Shown: positions 12,771 to 23,000 of the stretch, in pieces | Numbering within the stretch: the first letter of the stretch is position 1 | How the letters are laid out: each line of letters opens with the position of its first letter | Assembly: GCA_035235625.1 (NCBI GenBank) | Contig: CP141141.1 | Location: 11,963,968 to 12,027,967 of the forward strand | Direction of reading: 5' to 3' | Length of the DNA: 64,000 bases | Origin: Saururus chinensis | Lineage: Eukaryota; Streptophyta; Magnoliopsida; Piperales; Saururaceae | Program-made: the position numbers and the translations under genes | The notes under the pieces: generated by a model | What the model was told of the DNA's origin: nothing | Databases searched by the model: none | Seen by the model: only the letters and a program-made list of their open reading frames with translations

Positions 12771-13501
12771 TAAACACCATGGCAAGACATGAGAAATGCT
12801 CGGCCGACTCATTAGCAGCCAACACAAACACGAAACTTAATCCGTCGAACCCTCATGTCTCAAACTCACAACGCTATCATTAGCTGTGTTTATAATTCAA
12901 GTTTGAATTAAGTATATTATGTGGTACAATTATGCCACACAAACTCACAGTCCTCGACTGGTTAAACTGAAGCTAAGCCCGATCCGAAACCCAAGTTCGT
13001 CAGGGCAGCAGACTTCACTTACCCGTCCACATCATGGACAAAACTCATCGTACAACAAACCCTTACAGTCTTACACACTTTGCCATCCATCTTATGGCTA
13101 AAACATCTTACACTGACATCCTCAAATAACGCTCCTCAGAGCCAACCCAGTTGTTACCCTCTTACATATATCTCACTTATTATACTTATTTTTCACTTCA
13201 TAATCTGTACGTTATGCTTGTACAATTATGAACACTCTTATTGTCTGACAAATGCCCAACACACAATCCACCCCAAACTGATCCATTCTAATCCTTGCCC
13301 GCCATACTCATATCCTCTGTCATACGCTTACACAACCGTATCCAAAACCAGACTAAGCATCTGTCATCTCTTATTGTCCATCGCCCATACCTCTGCCCAC
13401 ATACACTTACGCATAACCAAATCATAGGCAAAAGCCATCATACATACGTATGTCTCACACATACGTACAACATACACATACGGTCATACATACATAACTT
13501 A

Positions 13502-13835
13502 CAAACATGCACGCTAACCATCACTAGCACATGCATACATTCATACATACGTCAAACATGCACGCTAGCCATCACTAGCACATGCATACATCAAACGTAC
13601 ATGCTAGTCATCACTAGTACATGCACACACATTCATACATACTTCAAACATGCACGCTAGCCATCACTAGCACATGCATACATTCATACATACGTCAAAC
13701 ATGCATGCTAGCCATCACTAGCACATGCATACATCAAACGTACATGCTAGTCATCACTAGTACATGCACACACATTCATACATGCTTCAAACATGCACGC
13801 TAGCCATCACTAGCACATGCATACATCAAACGTAC
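13502..13835. repeat. Higher-order minisatellite of 39-54-bp monomers
   Basis: Monomers of the form caaacatgcacgctagccat + cactagcacatgcatacat alternate with a variant carrying cgtacatgctagtcat + cactagtacatgca. Two three-monomer blocks follow each other, giving a small higher-order structure. Each monomer contains the near-palindromes gctagccatcactagc / gctagtcatcactagt. Confidence 0.85.
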
Positions 13836-14079
13836 ATACTGACATATTTGCTAGCCATCGCCAGCGCATACATAATCCACATCCATAAAACATGCATACA
13901 TCTCATGCATATCAATCATACCATACAATCATGCTTACACGCACATCATGCAATCGGATCGTTACTTAACATCCAAGCATGGAATCATACAATCCTAGCA
14001 TGCTGCTACTCATTCAAAGCATGCTTCATGAAATTACGAGTTCAAAGCTCCCCTACCTCGTAATCATGACGTTCGATGG

Positions 14080-15720
14080 TGAGCACACGACGGTGGCGGC
14101 GTCGGCGACGGAGTTGGCAGTCAAAACCGTTGCCTAGCTGAGAGAGCTGCTGTCCCGAGGATTTTAGGAAGCGCCGGAACTATCACGGCCAAATAGAGTG
14201 TCAGAACTCAATGCGGTAAAACCCGCGATCCACGGCGGCACACTAGGGCGGCCGGGAGAAATATCGTGCCAACATAAGTGGCAGTGCGACCATAGGTCGA
14301 TGGTGTACACACTGAAGATCGGTCGGTGGCTAAGACGTGCTCAGCCGGCCACAAAGACGTCAAAATCGGCCATGGATAGCACCCAATGGCAACGATTCCG
14401 GTCAACAAGGGCCCACATAAGGGCGGAGAGCGTGGGGCAACGCTCGAGAATCAAAGGAGAGGTGGAGGACGGCTCTAGTGGTCAACTCCACTTGGTGGCA
14501 AAGCCAACCGATGGTTAGGCGGCACGAATGCGGCGCCTAAACCCAGAAGTACACACGTGGCTACATGCGCACGCGGCCCAAAGGGCGGGGGAAATGGCTG
14601 AAATGAGGCGACTCAAGGCCCATAAAAGCCAACAGGGCTAAGGCCCTAGCTGTGGCCAATCTAAGCGGCGACATCGCCGATCGCCACCCACAACCAATAC
14701 CCATGGTGCGGGTGGCTGTACATCTCGCACGGTATAGGGCAATGACAAGCGGCCCATTCCGGGCGGAGTGTATAATTGGGCCAAGTGGGGCTGACCCTCA
14801 CTATCGCCGAGCCGGAGTAGAGCCCATGGTGGTCAAGTCACCCTCACCCGCCAACGATGGCGGCGCCAGCCCATTGGAAAATCCACCCACAGTACCGTGC
14901 AAATCGGACTGGGCGGAGCAGAGGACGGCAGAGGGGATGGAACCGGGCTGGGTAGGGTGGTCCACAGCCCTACGCCGGACCAAGGCGAGGCTGGATGGGG
15001 GTCGTGTCGGCCATAGATCATCGCTGGCGGCCTCCATTTCACGAAATAGATTGCCGGCGGAAAATAGGGCAGGGGAAACATCCACTCGGCGGCGTTGCAG
15101 AGGCCCCCTACGGCCGGGAGGAGTGGCTCCTCGCCATCGTCGGATCAAGGCGGTGCCGAATCTGGGTCTAGATGGCCGTTGTCAGCCCACGATGGTGACT
15201 GACACAGGGAACCAGCAGAATGGAGCTCGGAACAGTGAAAAAGGGAGAGGCCGGAACTGTGCAGGCTGGGTGGAGGCGAAATCGGCCAGGGAGGGGTGGC
15301 TCAATCACTTCGCCGGACCAAGGCCGGGCCGGACGGAGCACAGCCGGCCGTGGCTCGCCGCCGGCGGCCCCAATTCGTCCAAACGAAGCTTCGGCCACAA
15401 CAGGGCAGAGAGGGGGAATTGGGACGGGGCGGCGGAGCGGGGGCCCACCGGGCCGAGAGGAGTGGCTCCTCGCCGTTGCCGGCCCGGGGTGGAGCCGTGG
15501 GCGGCCGGCCGGCCCTCGCCGGCCCACGGAGGCGACAGAATCGCAATTCACAAAGATGGGAGAGTCTAACCGGGAAAACAGGGGCGGACGGCGGAGCAGC
15601 CGTGGGGCCAGGACGGCGGCTCCCCTGCCGTCACACGGCCGGGGCGGAGCCAGTGCGGCGGCCCACTGGCCCACCGGCGGCCGGGCACAGTGAACAGGCG
15701 AAAAGGGGGGGGGTGGCGCA
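14080..15720. other. GC-rich block inside the lone LTR
   Basis: The base composition jumps from AT-rich to strongly GC-rich with many CpG sites. About 340-bp parts are repeated: the phrase ggaggagtggctcctcgcc near 15118 returns as gagaggagtggctcctcgcc near 15456, and cgccggaccaaggc near 14991 returns near 15312. Several long open frames exist on both strands, the usual by-product of GC-rich DNA. No protein family was recognised. The LTR at 40309-47022 has a comparable GC-rich region (40920-41170 joined to 43910-44400). Confidence 0.7.
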
Positions 15721-15741
15721 TGTTCACCCAACCATTGGATC

Positions 15742-15767
15742 GGGATCGGGATCGCGATCCCGATCCC
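15742..15767. repeat. Perfect 26-bp palindrome
   Basis: The arm gggatcgggatcg is followed directly by its exact reverse complement. It sits at the border between the GC-rich block and the AT-rich end of the lone LTR. Confidence 0.9.
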
Positions 15768-17641
15768 TCTTTTTTATTTTATTTTCTTTTATTTTTCCAA
15801 ATGTATTCCCAACGCGCGTTAACCCACTGGTTACGCGTCGAACCTCCAAAATTCGCGCCGTAAGCACGCAGCAAGGACCGTGGCCCGCAACTAAGCCCCA
15901 CACCTGACTCTACGGGTATAAATACGGGGGAAATATATAAATACACATACGCTGAAATGTCACATTTTCCTACCGAAAATGACCAGAAAAATGGCAGAAA
16001 AATCCCAAAAAATCGTAGAAAAATCAGGGACCTTACATTGAGATTGTAAGTTATGGCCTTGGGAAGCGTAACATATGGGTGGAACTTACTTTAAAACTGT
16101 AGGATAATCTATCTATGTAGGTTTAGTTTTGAAGAGCTCGTCGATACAAGCCCAACGGTATCAAGAACACGATTCTGACTTCGGGGCAGGGAGATACACC
16201 CATTTGAATTTTGATTTTCAAATAAAGGAAAAATGGCGGTGAGTCGCATGCGATAGTCTCACGTGATGCACGAAAATTTGTGCATCATCCCATGCCAGGC
16301 CTAGGTGATGCACAAAACCCGCAAGCTTATATAGATAATTCTAGTTAAATACTTGAGTAATTTCTATGTATGTTTTAAGATTGCCTCATATACTTTTTTT
16401 ATCGAGTGTTTATCTCTTGAATTAAATTATGAAATATGCTATCTGATATATATGATGTTGAGAAAATTTAGCTTTGCCATAATTTAATTATACACGAGTA
16501 TAGTAGGATTGAAAGACAATTTTATGAAATTATTGCTCTGTCAAAAGAATTTGAAAAATGCTTACAATTATGATGGTCGAGTTACTGGGATGAAATTGAG
16601 AAGGGGTAACTGTCTCACTGGAATGAGTGACCAACCCTACCTTTATAATTATTATCAGTAACATAGTCATGACTTTTAGAGTGAGACTAGGATTTTTGAA
16701 AGGTTGAACCTCGAGGAAGGATGTTCTGAAAAAGAAAACTCTCGTTTGAGTTAGGGAATTCAAAAGTTATTTGATTGCCTGGAGCTTAGCATGGTAGACG
16801 TACCAATAGAGCTCCATAAATAGAGAGTGCACAACTATAATCTAGTTTGGAATAAGATACATGATACACATATTAGCCTAGCAAGCCCCTAACAAAGGGC
16901 AAGACCCCTGATTAGCACCTAACGAAGGGCGCCTACCAAGGCTACGCACGCTAAAGTAGAGAGTATCATTAGAAAACTCTCTGCTCTCTTCATCCTAGTG
17001 CCCCATGAGCATGGGTGGCTCTTCCCTCTACAAGCATGAAGTGTTTTACAGATAATTTGTAGAGGAGTAAAAGGTCATTGTTTTGTACCCACAACAAGCT
17101 TCTTAGGATAGAATTGGTGTCTAGGACACTAGTAGTAAGCTATGAGAGCTTACAAACTCTACTAGCATATTCGATACGTAGGAAGAAGCCCTAGGGAAGT
17201 TTTTTGGTGAAAGGCACACCATCATTTTCAAAAAGTATTATCTATTTACTTGATTATATAATTTTAAAAGTATCATATATTATATTTATATATAATAGAA
17301 TAAATGCTCTCACTATGTATTTTAAAATACTCACCACTTCCTAGACCTTGTAGGGCCGAGTGAGGAATAGATGCGGGTAAAAGAGATGAGTGAAAAGACA
17401 CTTTTTGGGAGCTTCAAGTGGTGACTAAGGATCTATGATTGCAATCTATAGGTCCTATGCACTTTGTTTTTTTCTTTTTGGCTTGAGAAGACTTGTTTAT
17501 ATATTTACTTATATATTTGTACATAGATAGTGTATTTCCTGAGATGTAAAGCATTGTCCATTGAATGTAAAATCAACTAGTTTAATCTTCGATGCGACTA
17601 ATTCGAAAAACTAGAACATCTAACAACTAATCGTGGTTACA

Positions 17642-19619
17642 CATGGTTAATCATGACTTAACAAATCATTTTTATGATATATGCAACATGATACATATGT
17701 GAACATTGTTTAATATATGAAAACATAAGTATATATACACTAATAAGTCCTATTATGCATAAGACATGGTTCATATGTGATGAACAAGATCATGTAATAA
17801 TAAGAATACATAAATAAACATGGTCATGTTCATAAATAAGCTAAAACATGTGGAATATAGTTCATACATAGTTAATGTAGTATGTGTGCAAACATTCATA
17901 CTTTAACATGGTTTTACTTTACTGGTGACATGAATTAATCTTGAAGAAAACATCAAAATCCCACTTAAATTAAGCATGTCACTTTCTTGTATAGCCGATC
18001 GATCGGCCGCTTGGGGCAATCAATTAGGAATGAAGAACTCCCATTTTACTATTTGGCCGATCGGTCGACCTATCCAATTGATTAATGGGGCCATTGAATG
18101 GTTGGCCTATAACTTACACAAAAATAGTCATTTTTCATGCTCGGAACCGAATTAAATTCATTCCTAAAATTTGTAAAAATTCATGAAACTTCAAATAATC
18201 ATTATCTAAGCCTAAGACATGATAGATCTGACATTTCTCATGTGCATTCATGTAAAAACAACATTAAATTATCTATTAAAGAAAATTCAAATTCACTCAT
18301 CCATGAAGCTTAAAGAACATGAATCTACCCTACAAACATGATGTTAATATAATTAAAACCTCATTAAACAAAAACTTTTTGCCTCAAATTAGATTATAAA
18401 CCCTTAAATCTCCTCCAAAGCTTAAAAAATCTCTTCCCACCAAATTAGGTTATATTAGCCCTAAGCAAAAAAATTATCATCTCCACCAAATAGAGACTCA
18501 AAATCATCTATAAAACATAAATCTAGCACCTTCTTGTGCCCAAAATGAAAATCACAAGAGTAGAAACAATAAAGTCAAATTTAGGATTTTAAATCATAGG
18601 TAAACGAATGAACTTGAGAAGAAAAAAATGTAATATCTCATTCAAGAGGAGAAGAACATAGGATTTAAGGAAAAAATCAAAAGAAACATGAAAGAGATTG
18701 AGTGATTATCCATTAGATTAAGCTCTTCCTTCTTGAAAAGGGGTAAAACTCTCCTAAATCTTCCAAAATCTCAGCCCACCCCAAATGGGGGAAATGAATA
18801 AAGTTTATATTTTATACTAGGGTTAGTAAATGGGTATAAAATAAGCTCAATAACGGAATAAGTGAACCCACTTAAATGACATAGACTCAAAAACGAATTT
18901 CTAAGCCCATTTAAAATGTTAAGTAAGGTTCGGCGGCCGAAGAAATTGATAAGTCACTCGAGATAGTCATGGGTTCTAGGGTAAGGCCCCACTTCCTTAA
19001 TAAAAAGGAAATAACAAATAATCACAATTATTGTGGCAACTTGGTGGATTATGTTAGACACTAATATTTTTCAACTAAAAATTAAAATTAACATAAGAAA
19101 ATTCATAATTAAATCAAATCATTACACAAAATTAAAATAAACTAAAAGGTAAAATTTTATACTAATAAAAAAACAATAAAGCAACAAATCTTACAATATC
19201 CATGGTACAAATTTCAACCAAAATAGTTATTTGGGTTTTCGAAATCAACCGTATTCGAGTTTTCAAATTCAACCCGAATAGCTATTTAGGTCGGGTTTGT
19301 GTTTTGGGTAATCTAACCCTACCCGACCCGATTAAAGTTATAAATTTAAAATTTTTAAATATTTTGATAATGACTCTTAATATTTTTGATAGATTAGAGA
19401 TAAAACTCTATACTTATTTAAAATAGTGCCTTTTGTATTTGTAATCAAGTGTTTTTTAAATTTAATTTAAAAAAATATTAAAAAAAAGTTTATTTTAAAT
19501 GGGTTAATTAGGTCGGGTTCGAGTTACTATTTAAGAAATAGTATTAAATTTGGGTTAAAAAAACTTGACCCGAGCATGATTCCGTGATATTTATTTTCTA
19601 ATAATAAATACAAAATAAT
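17642..19619. other. Intergenic, repeat-derived, no gene
   Basis: AT-rich sequence without a supported frame. The stretch 17990-18110 carries gatcgatcggccg/caatcaatt words like those at 7440 and 37850. The stretch 19205-19600 carries repeated ggtcgggt / acccgacc words typical of one class of plant hAT-like MITE ends, but no pair of ends could be drawn. Confidence 0.4.
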
Positions 19620-20082
19620 TATAATCAATGATATAAGAAAAGGAGTTTTTTCACGCTCCCAATTCACTGCAAGCCCAGCGGTAGAAACACTTAGGACTGT
19701 TCATTTTTAAGACTAATAACACATACACTATTATGGTAATGTGGCACGGATAAAAGAACCCAAGGCGTTTTTTTATGCTGGCCTCATGGCCAGTGAAGCA
19801 TTGAAATCTCTGTTTTTATAAGAAAGGGGGTGCGGGTGCGTGTGCGTGTGCGTTTAATGCGGACTACATAGCGTCATTCTTTTGAACGAAAAATTGGAAG
19901 AAAATTATGTTACCATTTCTACCCTCGTCTTGCGAGAATCACATTTTTCTTTGTCGTACTTGTTCTCTACGCTTTTGCCACAACCACAACACTAGCGTAG
20001 TCCCCACCCGCAACACCCACCGGCTATTTTAGACCCATCAAAATTCGCACACTTCTCTTCTAGTGCCGCTGGTGGTTGATAC
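19620..20082 (+). promoter_or_regulatory. Upstream region of the acyltransferase gene
   Basis: This is the gap between repeat debris and the start codon. It holds a GT-rich run (gtgcgggtgcgtgtgcgtgtgcg, about 19829-19853) and becomes C-rich just before the ATG. No convincing TATA box was seen; tattttag near 20024 is a weak candidate. Confidence 0.3.
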
Positions 20083-23000
20083 ATGGCTCTGTCTCCTTCT
20101 ACCACCCCCACTGCAAGAAGAGCATTTCCACCCATCACAGCCTGCTCCCTGGCCGGCCGTCAGACCCAGACCATCGCTGCCGACCTGGATGGCACGCTCC
20201 TCGTATCCCGAAACGCCTTTCCCTACTTCCTCCTCGTCGCTGTGGAGGCCGGCAGCTTCCTCCGCGGCTTGCTTGTCCTCCTCATCTCCCCCTTGGTGTA
20301 CCTCGTCTACCTCCTCGTTTCAGAATCCCTGGCCGTTAAGTTCATGGTCTTCTTCACCGTAGCCGGTCTTCGGCTCGACGACATTGAGCTTGTGGCCCGT
20401 AGAGTTCTGCCAAGGTTCTACGCCGCCGACGTGAGGGAGGAGGCGTGGCAGGTATTTGGACGGTGCCGGAGGAGGGTGATAGTGACGGCCAACCTGAGAG
20501 TGCTGGTGGAGCCGTTTTCTAAGGGATTCTTGGGGGCGGAGACGGTGATTGGAACCGAGCTGGCGGTAGACCGCCGGACGAGCAGGACGACTGGATTTAT
20601 TAGGAGGCCAGGGGTGATGGTCGGAGAGCTGAAGAGAGCGGCGCTGGTGGCGGAACTCGGCAAGCAGGTGCCAGATATTGGTATAGGAGACCGGGAGGCC
20701 GATCACGACTTCATGGCCATTTGCAAGGTTTGAATATTCTGATATTTTTGTCCACTCTTGGTTTTCATTTATGGACGTATACGAAGATAGCAAAGATTTT
20801 TTTCTTGAAAATAGATGATTTTTATAAAAAAAAAGTTAGTAGGCTAAAAAAGTAATTTAAAGAAAAAGGTTAATAATACTGGTATATATGTGCAAAGTTG
20901 CACGTGTGTTGGTGTGCATATGTGTTAGGGTGCATGCTTATCGGGGGAAGGCTAACAATTTTAAATTTGCTTGTCCCACAAAAGTCATGTATTGATATAT
21001 AAAATAATTTTATGATGACCATTTACCATGACCAGTTGGACATTTGAAGGGAGAATGAGGGTTAATAAGGAGAAGTGTCTTAAATCAGGATAAGATGCAT
21101 CATGAAAAGTGAGATAGTATAAAATTTGCAAGTACTAATAATAATTTTAATGATCATCCCCATTAGAATAAGAATAGGAAACAACAAAATTAATAGTTAA
21201 ATAATTCTAATTTTGACACCCGCAAAACTTCTTAGACCTCGAACTCTCAAAAGAAGCAAAATATAATTCTTTTTTTTTAAAAAAAAAAATTGAAGCGTCA
21301 TGCCAAAAAATAAGGTCAGAAGTTTGAAGTTTGATTAGAGGAAAAAGATATTTCTCAATCTTTTGTGATTTTTAAATCTAACTTAACATATGTTTCCTTG
21401 AATTTGGTGGATTGATACATAAACTACTATTTATGTTTGTAACAATATACATATTTTTAGAAGTTAGAAGAACCTAAATGAGAATAAGGGAGTCATTTTG
21501 ATGTGAAATGAAGTTAAGACCAAAGTAAAAGTCATTGGAGTCTATAAATTAAAAATATATATTAGATATATGTGTTATGCCCTAACATTTTAAATTACTT
21601 TAAAGGTCGGAGCGTCGGCAACTCGTAGTAGTAAACGAGCCAAGATCAACCTTGCACAGAAGAGTAACTAACTATTGATTTAGGTAATTACAAAAAACTT
21701 TACAAAATAAGGCTTATCGTGCCTTAACAAAATCAAAGTTGCGCACATACAAAATTAATACATAACAAAAGAATGTGATAAAGCATAAATCCTTCAAAGT
21801 CTATGAGCAATCCTCAAGAATGTTATCTTCGTCGTCCAAACCTACGGTGTCTAGGGGTGGGCAAGTATAATTATACTTAGTAGATAGAATTAAATTATAC
21901 TAGCATGCTAAAACATAAAGCATAAATAAAGATACATAAAATATTCTCATAATATAACGTCGAATTAAATCAATATTATCGACTAACAAAATCCAACACA
22001 TTTCTTAGATAAAAAATAGACAAAAATAGTTTTTCACAGAATCTGATAAATTTGAATAATTCGTTCGTAGCCAGAATCCGATAATTAAATCCAAATCAAA
22101 TAAATTGTCGTTCATAGAATGTCGCTGATACCCGAACGACATACACCCATGCTCATGGGGCAACAGGAACAAAATAAAGAGGATCTTCCCACAATATCCA
22201 ATTTCATGGGTGCACCATATGCCATAATCGGCGGTACCTAGGCGTCATATATGGGTACTGGTATATATGTGCAAAGTTGCACGTGTGTTGGTGTGTATAT
22301 GTGTTATTGTGTGCCATCGGATAAGATCTAAGGGGGCATGTTTATCAAGGGAAGGGCAGCAATTTTAAATTTTCTTGTCCCACAAATAAAATGTAAGTCA
22401 TGTAAATGATATGAAAAATAATTTCATGATGACCATTTACCATGACGGTTGGACATTTGAAGGGGGAATGAGGGTTAATAAGCAGAAGCGTCGTAATCAG
22501 GATAAGATGCATTAAGAAAAGTGAGAGAGTATAAATATTGTAACTGTTAATAAGAACTATAATGATCATCCCCATTGGAATAAGAATAGAAAACAACAAA
22601 ATCAAGAGTTAAATGATTCTAATTTTGACACTCGTAAAACTTCTTAGACCTCAAACTCTCAAAAGAAGCAAAATATAATTTCTTTTTTTTTAAAAAAAAA
22701 TGAAGTGTCATGCCAAAAACCAAGGTCAGAAGTTTAAAGTTTGGTTAGAGAAAAAAAATATTTCTCAATCTTTTACGATTTTTAAATCTAATTTAACAGA
22801 TGTTCCCTCAAACTTGGTGGATTGATACAGAAACTAATATTTATGTTTGTAACAACATACATATTTTTATAAGTTATAGAAACTTAAATGAGAATAAAGG
22901 AGTCATTTTGATGGGAAATGAAGTTAAGACCAAAGTAAAAGTCATTGGAGTCTATAAATTAAAACTATAAATTAGATGTGTTTGAAACCTTCTTGATACA

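Larger units (their letters stand above)
10915..16037 (-). mobile_element. Lone 5.1-kb LTR (Ty3/gypsy type) with perfect target duplication
   Basis: The block begins TGTAACGCCCGAGATTTTTC and ends ATCAGGGACCTTACA, with 5' TG and 3' CA, and is bounded by the 5-bp direct repeat TTGAG (10910-10914 and 16038-16042). That is the signature of an LTR retrotransposon insertion. No gag-pol is found, and no second copy of the ends lies inside, so it reads as a solo LTR. The better alignment with the + oriented LTR at 40309-47022 is in reverse, so this one lies on the minus strand. It contains minisatellites at 11905-12050, 12302-12441, 12513-12770 and 13502-13835, a GC-rich block at 14080-15720, a 26-bp palindrome at 15742, and an AT-rich TATA-like zone at 15910-15950. 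A large LARD-type LTR is an alternative name. Confidence 0.8.
10793..17641 (+). mobile_element. Older gypsy-type LTR, split by a younger LTR
   Basis: The left edge TGTAACATCCATGGTTTTT is of the TGTAAC(G/A)(T/C)C type seen at the other LTRs here, and the right edge ..ACTAATCGTGGTTACA is close to their ..GTCGTGGCA and ..GGGCGTTACA ends. The sequence is continuous once 10915-16037 and one TTGAG are removed. Its 3' half (16330-17580) is the repeat shared with 3880-5065. No target duplication was found, so the outer limits are tentative. Confidence 0.45.

Noticed and set aside
12302..13835. Regular repeats resembling a CRISPR array
   Set aside because: The units are direct tandem copies without unique spacers, and the setting is a plant LTR.
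14652..15569. 305-codon open frame in the GC-rich LTR block
   Set aside because: Open frames of similar length exist on both strands here because GC-rich DNA has few stops. The sequence is internally duplicated non-coding LTR and matches no family.
3880..17580. 3880-5065 and 16330-17580 as the two LTRs of one element
   Set aside because: Same orientation and related, but no gag-pol between them, no matching ends, and the divergence looks too high for a simple pair.
20320..20793. 157-codon minus-strand frame opposite the acyltransferase exon
   Set aside because: Antisense shadow of the GC-rich exon; the + strand frame carries the conserved motifs.
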